Origin: Geobacillus stearothermophilus ATCC 12980
Lineage (GTDB): Bacteria; Bacillota; Bacilli; Bacillales; Anoxybacillaceae
Direction: 5' to 3'
DNA length: 64,000 bases
NCBI RefSeq assembly: GCF_030369615.1
Contig: NZ_CP128494.1
Coordinates: 1,693,501 to 1,757,500 of the forward strand
Positions within the stretch are counted from its first letter, which is position 1, and each line of letters opens with the position of its first letter. The position numbers and the translations under genes are program-made. Under the pieces are notes generated by a model that saw only the letters and a list, made by a program, of their open reading frames with translations, did not search any database and was not told the origin of the DNA. Positions 46,635 through 53,868 of the stretch are shown piece after piece.

Positions 46635-46721
46635 TCATCCGTTCGCGCCGACGAGAAACAACAGCCCGACACATACCGCGACGCCGGCGACCGCCAAGAG
46701 CCGTGTCATGAGATCATCCAT
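46635..46721 (-). CDS. 28-residue single-helix membrane peptide
   Basis: The short frame begins MDDLMTRLLAVAGVAVCVGL, ends FLVGANG, and is one predicted membrane helix. AAGGAGGGG lies 7 bases before the ATG, a much stronger ribosome site than chance frames here. It is between rsiX and hisJ on the same strand. No family recognised. It could be a regulatory or toxin-like small membrane protein. Confidence 0.5.
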   Translation of the reverse strand: MDDLMTRLLAVAGVAVCVGLLFLVGANG

Positions 46722-46828
46722 CTGCCACCCCTCCTTGCCTTCTTTGCGCCATATATGTCTTATGCCAATATCATCTCCGATAGAACAACAAAGTGAAGAT
46801 CGTAACAAAACGACGCAAACGGCGGCGG

Positions 46829-47872
46829 CTACCAGCCGGCCGCCATCAACAGAGTGTTCGGCTCGGCCGGCACGCGGATTCGCATTCCAACCAGATACGG
46901 GCCCAAGTTCGACAACCCGTCAGCCGCAAACGTCACCTCACGGAAGCCAAACTCTTTCGCTGTCAGCAGCACAGCCTCCGCCATGCGCGCCGCGTCCTCT
47001 TCATGTGGCTGAGCGGTCAGCTGAATCCGGACCGTCGCATGCCGCGCATCCATATTAGCCAGCTCCACGTTTACTCCTGGCGGAATGGCCGGCTCGAGCC
47101 CGCGGATCGTCGATGTTTTCATCTGCTTCAGCGCCTTCGAAAACGTGCGAGCGCTGCCCGGAGCCGGAACGAGCACTGTATAGCCGAATGAAGCGCTGTT
47201 TTTATCATACATTCGTTGCCGCTCCTTGATTTTTGTCGCTTTTACCATTCCGAGCGCCGGCAACTCAAGCCCTTCCTTCTCTCCGGTGAAAAAGCGGAGG
47301 CGCCGCTCCCCCATTTGTCGCGCTGTTTCGACGAGGGCGTCGACAAACAGCTTCTGCTCTTTGCGGCTGGCCGAAAACACGCGGTGCTGAGCCGGGACGT
47401 GCACCATCCATTCCCCCTTCCCCCCGGCGGCCGGCTGAATGACCACTCCATCAAACCAAGCGGACGCCGCCCGCAGCGGAGAGCGCCCAAGCACGCGCAG
47501 CGCTGCCGTGAACCGCTCTTCGGGGGCCAATCGGCCGCTGAGCGGAACCGCCACTGGCACCACCCGGCCGTTTGCCGCATCAGGCAAGCCGACCACCATG
47601 ACGCCGGCATCTTCCTGCGCCGGCGCCGCATCAGCGGCCATTATCGTCTCAACTTGGGGGGGAGAGCTCTCGGCTCCTAGCGTTTTGACGGTAGAGGATC
47701 GCTGCTGCTGTTCCGCGCGCTCCGGAGCGGCCGCATTCATTCCGACAGCAACAACCGCAAGAAAGAGGGCCATCGATGCCGCCGAAAGCCAACGCCGTCT
47801 CCAGCGCATCTTGCGCTGGGTGCGCTGAAGCCGTTCGTAAACATCTTCTTTTGTGCGCCGGTCTTTCACCAT
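46829..47872 (-). CDS. rsiX: Anti-sigma factor of SigX (RsiX-like)
   Basis: The protein is 347 residues. A basic cytoplasmic N-terminus (1-27) should bind the sigma factor, one membrane helix covers about 28-46, and a large outside domain follows. Part of the outer domain (about 115-205, ERFTAALRVLG...VFSASRKEQKLFVDALV) resembles GerMN-like folds. Its ATG overlaps the sigX stop by 7 bases, the usual coupling of an ECF sigma factor and its anti-sigma. Identity as RsiX rests on that and on gene order. Confidence 0.82.
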   Translation of the reverse strand: MVKDRRTKEDVYERLQRTQRKMRWRRRWLSAASMALFLAVVAVGMNAAAPERAEQQQRSSTVKTLGAESSPPQVETIMAADAAPAQEDAGVMVVGLPDAANGRVVPVAVPLSGRLAPEERFTAALRVLGRSPLRAASAWFDGVVIQPAAGGKGEWMVHVPAQHRVFSASRKEQKLFVDALVETARQMGERRLRFFTGEKEGLELPALGMVKATKIKERQRMYDKNSASFGYTVLVPAPGSARTFSKALKQMKTSTIRGLEPAIPPGVNVELANMDARHATVRIQLTAQPHEEDAARMAEAVLLTAKEFGFREVTFAADGLSNLGPYLVGMRIRVPAEPNTLLMAAGW

Positions 47873-48450
47873 GGGCAGCTGCTCAAGGCTATGTTCGATG
47901 CATCGCTCATTCCAGGGAAATTTTTTTCATGCCGCCACTCCTCCCATTCGGCCTCTTCCTCCATATGTTGTTTCAGCGCCTTCAACGCGCGATGCTGCGT
48001 TGTTTTCACTTTGCTTTCCGTCCAGCCGAGCGCAGCCGCCGTTTCAGCAATCGACAGCGACTGGATGAATCGGAGGACGAGCACAAGCTGTTGGTCGACC
48101 GTGCAGCGCGCCAAGCAGCGGTACATGAGTTGAATTTCCTCGTTTTGAATCGCGATTTCCTCCGGCATCGGCTCGTCAGCGCCGAGCTGCTCCTCGCTCC
48201 ACTCCGATGCCTTCACCCACTGGCGTCGTTTTTGCTTGCGAAAAAAATCGACCGCCACATGGCGCGCAATGGACAGCAGCCACGTCTTTTCACTACATTG
48301 CCCTTTAAACCGTTTGTACGAACGCAGCACTTTCACATACACTTCTTGCACTAAATCTTCGGCATGCTCTCGATTTCGCACCATGTAATATAAAAAATTA
48401 AACAAATCATCGTGATATTGTTCGTACAACTGTTCAAAAACGGGGTCCAT
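47866..48450 (-). CDS. sigX: ECF RNA polymerase sigma factor SigX
   Basis: The protein is 194 residues, the length of B. subtilis SigX, which controls cell-envelope modification. The sigma-2 region holds HDDLFNFLYYMVRNREHAED and AEDLVQEVYVKV, and the sigma-4 helix-turn-helix is SLSIAETAAALGWTESKVKTTQHRA. The ATG at 48450 has GGGGGAGAG upstream. A longer frame to 48540 lacks a site. I could not fix an autoregulatory promoter. Confidence 0.9.
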   Translation of the reverse strand: MDPVFEQLYEQYHDDLFNFLYYMVRNREHAEDLVQEVYVKVLRSYKRFKGQCSEKTWLLSIARHVAVDFFRKQKRRQWVKASEWSEEQLGADEPMPEEIAIQNEEIQLMYRCLARCTVDQQLVLVLRFIQSLSIAETAAALGWTESKVKTTQHRALKALKQHMEEEAEWEEWRHEKNFPGMSDASNIALSSCPW

Positions 48451-48551
48451 CTTGTCTCTCCCCCTATTCGTTTCCATGGACCAAAGCCGAACCATTCCAT
48501 TATCTTCATGATAACGGGTCTCATGCAAAAAGGGAACCATTTTTTTGGACG

Positions 48552-48590
48552 AAAAAGGAAGAAGGCCGAGCGAACCGGCTATCGCTCGGC
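48552..48590 (-). terminator. Terminator at the end of the cobalamin operon
   Basis: GCCGAGCG/CGCTCGGC stem followed by CTTCTTCCTTTTT on the minus transcript. The stop codon of the last gene lies in the loop. Confidence 0.7.
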
Positions 48591-48986
48591 AAAGAGCGAA
48601 AAAAAGAGGTGGCCGGCTCGCTTCCGCAATGCGCCCTCTGCCGCCCGGTCATAGCTGATCAAAAACGACGTCGCCGGACCACCAGAGGCAAAGAGCGGCA
48701 ACGGGCAGGCGCAGGCCCGCCCTTGGCGGCCGTTGGCGGCCGACAGTTGCATCCATTCGTAGTAAATGCCTTTGGAACCGATCGGGACGAGCTCATAAAC
48801 AGACGGAGAGGCGAGAAGCTCAACAAACAGCGAAAGCGGCGCGACCCATTGAGGATGCGCCAGCACGGCCGGGCCGACGAGCGGGCGGCCGATGACGGCA
48901 AACTTCGCTCCCTCCGGCGTGACGCCGATCCGCTTCCGTTCGGCCGCCACCGTTCCGACCGCCATCCAAGCCAGGCGACGGCTCAT
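48579..48986 (-). CDS. Unknown protein, last gene of the cobalamin operon
   Basis: The protein is 135 residues, starting MSRRLAWMAVGTVAAERKR. The middle is hydrophobic but not clearly membrane-spanning, and two cysteines lie close together (ACACPLPLF). The ATG overlaps the pduO stop (ATGA) with AGGAGAAG upstream, which is strong evidence that it is a real, co-translated gene. I recognise no family. Context suggests a part in cobalamin handling, which is inference only. Confidence 0.7.
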   Translation of the reverse strand: MSRRLAWMAVGTVAAERKRIGVTPEGAKFAVIGRPLVGPAVLAHPQWVAPLSLFVELLASPSVYELVPIGSKGIYYEWMQLSAANGRQGRACACPLPLFASGGPATSFLISYDRAAEGALRKRAGHLFFSLFAER

Positions 48987-49561
48987 TGCTTCTCCTCCTT
49001 GTCGCGGAACACAATGGCGCTCCGCTCATATTCGACATCCTTCACCCCTAAGCGGGCGTTCACAACCCGGGCGGCAGCGAACAAATAGTCGGACAGGCGG
49101 TTCATATATTTCAGAACAACGTCGTTGATCGGCTCCGCTTTTTGCAACGAAACGATGCAGCGCTCCGCCCTTCTTATCACCGTGCGCGCCAGATGAAGCG
49201 CGGCAGCCGCCTTCGACCCTCCCGGCAAAATAAACTTTTCAAGCGGCGGCGCCTCTTGGACATAGGCGTCAATGCGCTGCTCCAAAAAGGCGACCATCTC
49301 CTCGGTCGCTTTATACGGCAGCTTGCCGTTGACGATGGCCAAGTCGCCGCCGCAGTCAAACAGTTCATGCTGAATTTTTTGCAATTCGGCGCAAAGATCG
49401 TCAAACCGTTCATCGTCAGCGAGCAGAGCCAGCGCCCAGCCGATGAACGAGTTCGCCTCATCGATCGTCCCATACGCCTCGACGCGCAAATGATCTTTAT
49501 CGACGCGCCCGCCGATTAAGCTTGTTTTTCCTTTGTCTCCAGTCCGTGTATACAATTTCAT
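48983..49561 (-). CDS. pduO: Cob(I)yrinic acid a,c-diamide adenosyltransferase, PduO type
   Basis: Transfers adenosyl from ATP to Co(I) corrinoid, producing the coenzyme form. The protein is 192 residues. The N-terminal ATP-site YTRTGDKGKTSLIGG, the EAYGTIDEANSFIG segment and the C-terminal RLSDYLFAAARVVN are the PduO signature. The ATG at 49561 has GGGGAGAAG. It is the adenosylation step of the salvage operon. Confidence 0.93.
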   Translation of the reverse strand: MKLYTRTGDKGKTSLIGGRVDKDHLRVEAYGTIDEANSFIGWALALLADDERFDDLCAELQKIQHELFDCGGDLAIVNGKLPYKATEEMVAFLEQRIDAYVQEAPPLEKFILPGGSKAAAALHLARTVIRRAERCIVSLQKAEPINDVVLKYMNRLSDYLFAAARVVNARLGVKDVEYERSAIVFRDKEEKQ

Positions 49562-49575
49562 AATTCTTCTCCCCT

Positions 49576-49992
49576 TTATTTTAATCGTTCCGCCAACCCG
49601 CACCAAAGCCGGTCGACGCGATGGCATACGGCGGCAAGCCGTTGATAGCACAGGCCGACGGCGTCGCGCCAGCGCCGTTCTTGCCGGTCAGTCGGAACGA
49701 CGCCTTGCGTTACGTCTGTCCCGATCCAGACGACCGTGCGGCCGGCCGCTCCTTCCTCCCACTGCTTCCAAGCGCAGAAAAACCGCTCCCATTCCTCTGG
49801 GTCCGGAAGGCGGCGGATGGCGGCTTCGAGCCCATCCAAGACAACTGTTTTCGCCGTCTTGGCACCATCCGGCCACCCGTATGGCTCCTGATAGCCGTCA
49901 TGCCATACGATATGAACACCGTCGCTTATTCCGTACCGTTCCCGCACCCATTTTCGCTTTCCTTGGAACGCACCGCCGACAACGAAATGCAT
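49576..49992 (-). CDS. Shortened CobU-like nucleotide kinase/transferase paralogue
   Basis: The protein is 138 residues. The C-terminal half is of CobU type (IGTDVTQGVVPTDRQERRWRD... then GLAERLK), but the P-loop is altered (VVGGAFQGKRKW instead of GAxRSGKS). Length is about three quarters of CobU. AAAGGGGGAG precedes the ATG, which lies 67 bases inside the end of cobC. It might be a degenerate second CobU or a subunit paired with the cobU at 51316. Activity is unclear. Confidence 0.72.
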   Translation of the reverse strand: MHFVVGGAFQGKRKWVRERYGISDGVHIVWHDGYQEPYGWPDGAKTAKTVVLDGLEAAIRRLPDPEEWERFFCAWKQWEEGAAGRTVVWIGTDVTQGVVPTDRQERRWRDAVGLCYQRLAAVCHRVDRLWCGLAERLK

Positions 49993-50576
49993 CGTTCTCC
50001 CCCTTTCCAACGCTCGATCGTTGATTCGAGCGTATACCCGCCGGAAAACGGCACCTTCCATTCCCAAAACGGGCGAACGTCCGGCGCATATTGTTCAAGC
50101 ACGAAACGGATCGGACCGCTGTGGGTGACGATCGCCACATGGCGGGCGCCCATCCGCTCAGCCAACGCAACCGTCTCAGCGAGCGCCCGTTTGATGCGCG
50201 CTTGAAACGAAACATAGCTTTCTCCGGCGGGCGGCGCCGTCGAAAATGGCGACTCGAGCCATCGGTTGTACGCGAGATCCGTTTTGAGTTCGGCGAACGT
50301 TTTCCCTTCCCAGACGCCAAAAAAAAGCTCGCGCCATCCGCTCGTACACCAGTCCGGCTCGCGGCTGCCAAACAGCAGCGCCGCCGTCTCCCAGCAACGG
50401 CGAAGATCGCTTGTCACGATGCAGTCGACCGGATATGGCCACTCGACCCGCAAACGGCGCAGCCTGCTATGTTCCGCGGCCGAAAGCGGCGCGTCCGTCC
50501 AGCCGATATATGCATTGCGCCGATTCAGTTCCGTCATCCCATGACGGATAAGCGTAACAGCCAAAGGACGCCCCAT
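49926..50576 (-). CDS. cobC: Alpha-ribazole phosphatase / histidine phosphatase family
   Basis: Removes phosphate from alpha-ribazole-5'-phosphate or adenosylcobalamin-5'-phosphate. The protein is 216 residues. The phospho-histidine motif is TLIRHGMTELN, and the second catalytic His is in AIVTHSGPIRF. The ATG at 50576 lies 43 bases inside cobS. The last 22 or so residues overlap the next gene, an unusually long overlap. Confidence 0.88.
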   Translation of the reverse strand: MGRPLAVTLIRHGMTELNRRNAYIGWTDAPLSAAEHSRLRRLRVEWPYPVDCIVTSDLRRCWETAALLFGSREPDWCTSGWRELFFGVWEGKTFAELKTDLAYNRWLESPFSTAPPAGESYVSFQARIKRALAETVALAERMGARHVAIVTHSGPIRFVLEQYAPDVRPFWEWKVPFSGGYTLESTIERWKGGERCISLSAVRSKESENGCGNGTE

Positions 50577-51319
50577 AGCACGGTCTCTCCCCCTTCGATG
50601 AGCGCGCCGAGCACATCGCCGCTCACGCCGCCAAACTGCTTTTCCGCCCACGGCTTTGCCGCGAGGGAACAAAGCGCCATCGCCGCAGCCAACACCACAA
50701 CCGCCGCCGGCGGAACGCCCGCCGCCGGAAGAAGCAAAAGCACAAGGCATGCCAATCCCAGCGCCCATGCTGCATCGCGCCATGAACTATATTCGCGAAG
50801 CGAGGCCGCCATTCCTGTCGATTTGGCCAGCTTACCGGCGGAAAGAAGCCAGACAGCCCCGGCTCTCGACAGCAGTGGAATGGCAATAAACAGGGCAGGG
50901 GAAATGCCCGCTTTGATCGCTTCATGCAAAAACAGCCAGCGGAACGATAACAAACAAATGAGCGACAACACAGCGAACGCGCCGACGCGCGAATCGGCCA
51001 TGATCTCTTGCCGCCGCTTGGCGTCCCGGTACGAAAAAAAGGCATCACTCACGTCCATAAAACCGTCGGCGTGCAGCCCGCCGGCAAGCCAAATGCCAAG
51101 CCAAAGAAGAAGGAGAGCCAAAAAAGAAGGCGGACCGAACGAAAGCGCCGCACAGGCGCCGTACACCAAGGCAGCCAGCGTCCCGAGCAGCGCTCCAGCC
51201 AGCGGCATTGTGCGCACAAGCCAGCGGACATGCGGGGCATTCCATTCAATCGAACGCTGAATGGGAATGATCGTAAACAGCTGCAGCGCCAGCAGCCAGC
51301 CATTCCATGCCCGCTTCAT
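50534..51319 (-). CDS. cobS: Adenosylcobinamide-GDP ribazoletransferase (cobalamin synthase)
   Basis: Membrane enzyme that joins GDP-cobinamide and alpha-ribazole. The protein is 261 residues with about six membrane helices. The metal motif GGLHADGFMDVSDAFFS is conserved, and GGVSGDVLGA is near the C-terminus. Coupled to cobU by an ATGA overlap at 51316-51319. Confidence 0.93.
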   Translation of the reverse strand: MKRAWNGWLLALQLFTIIPIQRSIEWNAPHVRWLVRTMPLAGALLGTLAALVYGACAALSFGPPSFLALLLLWLGIWLAGGLHADGFMDVSDAFFSYRDAKRRQEIMADSRVGAFAVLSLICLLSFRWLFLHEAIKAGISPALFIAIPLLSRAGAVWLLSAGKLAKSTGMAASLREYSSWRDAAWALGLACLVLLLLPAAGVPPAAVVVLAAAMALCSLAAKPWAEKQFGGVSGDVLGALIEGGETVLWGVLWLLRLSVMG

Positions 51320-51873
51320 TGCGGCCACCGTCCTTTCTTCACGCGAAGAATACCGCATTCCACCACGGCGGCGGCTTCTGCTTCCGCGACCAACTGTTGA
51401 TGAAGCCAACCGAGCATTTTCATGTAGCGAAATGTGCCGAGGTCATTCGGCACGCCGCCAGAAAACAACTCATTGGACACAATGACAACAGCGCGGCATG
51501 CCGCCGCCCACGCCCGCACTTGGTCGAGCAGGCAACGGGCAGCGGCGAACGCTCCTTCCTCTGTTTTCCATTCATCTCCGGCAAATAACACATTCGCCCA
51601 CCACATAGTCAAGCAGTCGAGAAGGACAACATCAGGCGGACGAAGTGCAGCCAACAACTGATCAGGCCCTTCCGGCGCTTCCCACACCACCCAAGGCGCC
51701 GTCATCCCCATGCGCCGCTCTTGATGGCGGCGAATGCGCTCTTCCATTTCCACATCGGCAGCCCGGGCGGTGGCAACATAATGAAGCGTCTCGCCAGCGG
51801 CCAGCCGGATGGCGCACACCTCTGCCGCTTCACTTTTGCCGCTGCGCACCGCGCCGCTCACAAACACGATCAT
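51316..51873 (-). CDS. cobU: Adenosylcobinamide kinase / guanylyltransferase
   Basis: Phosphorylates and then guanylates adenosylcobinamide. The protein is 185 residues. P-loop GAVRSGKS, His-containing segment ERIRRHQERR (the guanylylated histidine region), and DCLTMWWANVL are typical. The later NEVGxGIVP motif is altered to SNELFSGGVP. The ATG at 51873 overlaps the cobD stop. Confidence 0.9.
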   Translation of the reverse strand: MIVFVSGAVRSGKSEAAEVCAIRLAAGETLHYVATARAADVEMEERIRRHQERRMGMTAPWVVWEAPEGPDQLLAALRPPDVVLLDCLTMWWANVLFAGDEWKTEEGAFAAARCLLDQVRAWAAACRAVVIVSNELFSGGVPNDLGTFRYMKMLGWLHQQLVAEAEAAAVVECGILRVKKGRWPQ

Positions 51874-52940
51874 CCATCCCACCTCTCAAGCGCCTCAAGC
51901 AGCCGGTCATTCTCCACCTGCGTTTTGACGGCGAGCCGGATGTAGCGGCCGTCAAGCCCCGGGAAATTCATCGTATGGCGCGGCACAACCCCTTCCTTCA
52001 ACAAATGAAAAAACAGCTCCTCTGTCCGTCCTGAACACGGACGCAACAAATAAAAGTTCACGACCGATGGCGAGACGTCATACCGCCCGGCAGGCAGCGA
52101 CCGAAACACCCGCTCCCGCTCGGCGGCGATCTGTTCTTTCGTCCACTTGACAAACGATTCCATCGCCATGAAACGAAGCGCCAATTGTTGGGCGATGCCG
52201 TTTGTGCTCCATGGCGGCTGATGCGTTTTCAGCGAAGCGATCACCGCCTCGTCAGCAGCGACATAACCAAGGCGCGCGCCGGCCAGGTGATGGATTTTCG
52301 TCAACGATCGAAGCACAATGAGGCGCGGATAGCGTCCCAACCAGCGCATCGCCGTAAACCCGCCGCGCCAAAACGGATAAAATGCTTCATCGATGATTAC
52401 ATAGGTGCCAGCCGTGTGCGCCGCGTCCACCAGTGATCTCAATTCACCTTCCTCCATCACTGTCCCCGTCGGATTGTTCGGATGGCATAAAAAGATAATG
52501 TCTTGCTTGCCTGCCCAGGCAGTCGCTTCATCCAAGTCATAAGAAAAGCCCCGCGCTTCATCGGCCGCGAATCCCTCCACATCGCATCCATAAGCGAGAC
52601 AGGCGCGCCGATACTCGGAAAACGTCGGCTCCAAGATGCCGACGCGCCGACCGGCAAATAGCGCGGCCAACAAATAAATCGCCTCCGCCGCCCCGTTCGT
52701 CATCAGCACTTGTCCGGGTCGAATCTGCTCCTGCTTGGCAACGAGCTCCCTGAGCGCCTTCGCTTCCGAATCCGGATACTCCCCGGCCCAGCGAATCCAC
52801 TCCTCACCGCTCGGCCAAGCTGACGGCGGCAGCCGGTACGGATTCGTATTGACGCTGAAATCAATGTATTCGTCTGGAGGGGCCAATCCGCATTGCTCAT
52901 ACAACGCGCGCGGATTCGCCCCATGCGCCGGCCAACGCAA
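51870..52940 (-). CDS. cobD: L-threonine-O-3-phosphate decarboxylase
   Basis: PLP enzyme giving (R)-1-amino-2-propanol phosphate, the linker of the nucleotide loop. The protein is 356 residues. DFSVNTNPYR starts the aminotransferase fold, CHPNNPTGT and IDEAFYPFW follow, and the PLP lysine is in SLTKIHHLAGARLGY. The start is TTG at 52940 with GGGGGATA upstream, inside the end of cbiB (44-base overlap). Confidence 0.9.
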   Translation of the reverse strand: MRWPAHGANPRALYEQCGLAPPDEYIDFSVNTNPYRLPPSAWPSGEEWIRWAGEYPDSEAKALRELVAKQEQIRPGQVLMTNGAAEAIYLLAALFAGRRVGILEPTFSEYRRACLAYGCDVEGFAADEARGFSYDLDEATAWAGKQDIIFLCHPNNPTGTVMEEGELRSLVDAAHTAGTYVIIDEAFYPFWRGGFTAMRWLGRYPRLIVLRSLTKIHHLAGARLGYVAADEAVIASLKTHQPPWSTNGIAQQLALRFMAMESFVKWTKEQIAAERERVFRSLPAGRYDVSPSVVNFYLLRPCSGRTEELFFHLLKEGVVPRHTMNFPGLDGRYIRLAVKTQVENDRLLEALERWDG

Positions 52941-53868
52941 CGATTATCCCCCCAATCCATAGCAATAATGTAAACACTAGCACCGTTCCAATCATGATGC
53001 GGACCGCTTGGCGAATGTGGGCGGCGCGAAGCGGGGCGGCCGGGTCACCGAGCGTCGGCCTCCTCGAGACCACACCGCCGTATGTATTCGTTCCGCCGAG
53101 CTGCACCCCAAGCAGCCCGGCCATCGCCGCCTCAAGCCAGCCGCTGTTCGGGCTTGGGTGGCGGCGGGCATCGCGAAATAAGATCGACAGCGCCAAACGA
53201 AAGCGGCGGCCGCCAAAGACCAACACCATCACAAGCGCCGTCAGCCGCGCTGGAATGTAGTTGAGCGCATCGTCCAGCCGCGCGGCCGCCCAGCCAAATT
53301 CGCGATACTTCTCATTTTTGTATCCAATCATGGAATCACACGTGTTCACCGCCCGGTACAATAACGCGAGCGGCGCACCGCCCAAGGCCGCATAAAAGAG
53401 CGGAGCGGTGATGCCGTCGCTCGTGTTTTCCGCCACCGTCTCCACGCAGGCGCGGGTGATGCCGGCTTCATCGAGCCGCTCGGTGTCGCGGCCGACGATC
53501 ATGGACAGCGCGCGGCGCGCCGCAGGAAGATCGCCTGCTTCCAGCGGCCGGCGCACGTCCTCAGCCGCCTCAGCGAGGCTTTTCGTCGCAATGGCGGTGA
53601 AAATGAGGGCCGCCTCGATCGCCACCCCTACGTATACGGACAGCGCGTAGCCCACATAAACGATGAACGCCGATATCCCGTAAACAGCGGCCAACACGAC
53701 CGCCACGGCCGCCGCCCCTTTCGTCCGCCGCTTTGTTCCTTGATTCCAGCGGCGATCAAGCCACGCAATCATCATTCCCATCCCGCGCACCGGATGCGGC
53801 AGCCAGCGCGGATCGCCCACGAGGGCATCGAGAAACAGCGCCAACGTCAATGCGGCCAAATGGGTCAT
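52897..53868 (-). CDS. cbiB: Adenosylcobinamide-phosphate synthase
   Basis: Attaches aminopropanol (phosphate) to adenosylcobyric acid. The protein is 323 residues with about five membrane helices. DALVGDPRWLPHPVRGMG and ETVAENTSDG-ITAPLFYAALGG are strong family motifs. Coupled to the btuD-cbiZ gene by ATGA. Confidence 0.95.
   Translation of the reverse strand: MTHLAALTLALFLDALVGDPRWLPHPVRGMGMMIAWLDRRWNQGTKRRTKGAAAVAVVLAAVYGISAFIVYVGYALSVYVGVAIEAALIFTAIATKSLAEAAEDVRRPLEAGDLPAARRALSMIVGRDTERLDEAGITRACVETVAENTSDGITAPLFYAALGGAPLALLYRAVNTCDSMIGYKNEKYREFGWAAARLDDALNYIPARLTALVMVLVFGGRRFRLALSILFRDARRHPSPNSGWLEAAMAGLLGVQLGGTNTYGGVVSRRPTLGDPAAPLRAAHIRQAVRIMIGTVLVFTLLLWIGGIIVALAGAWGESARVV

Noticed and set aside
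50091..51260. 389-codon plus-strand frame over cobC and cobS
   Set aside because: Antisense to genes with clear motifs. The translation is Ser/Arg/Pro-rich with no domain.
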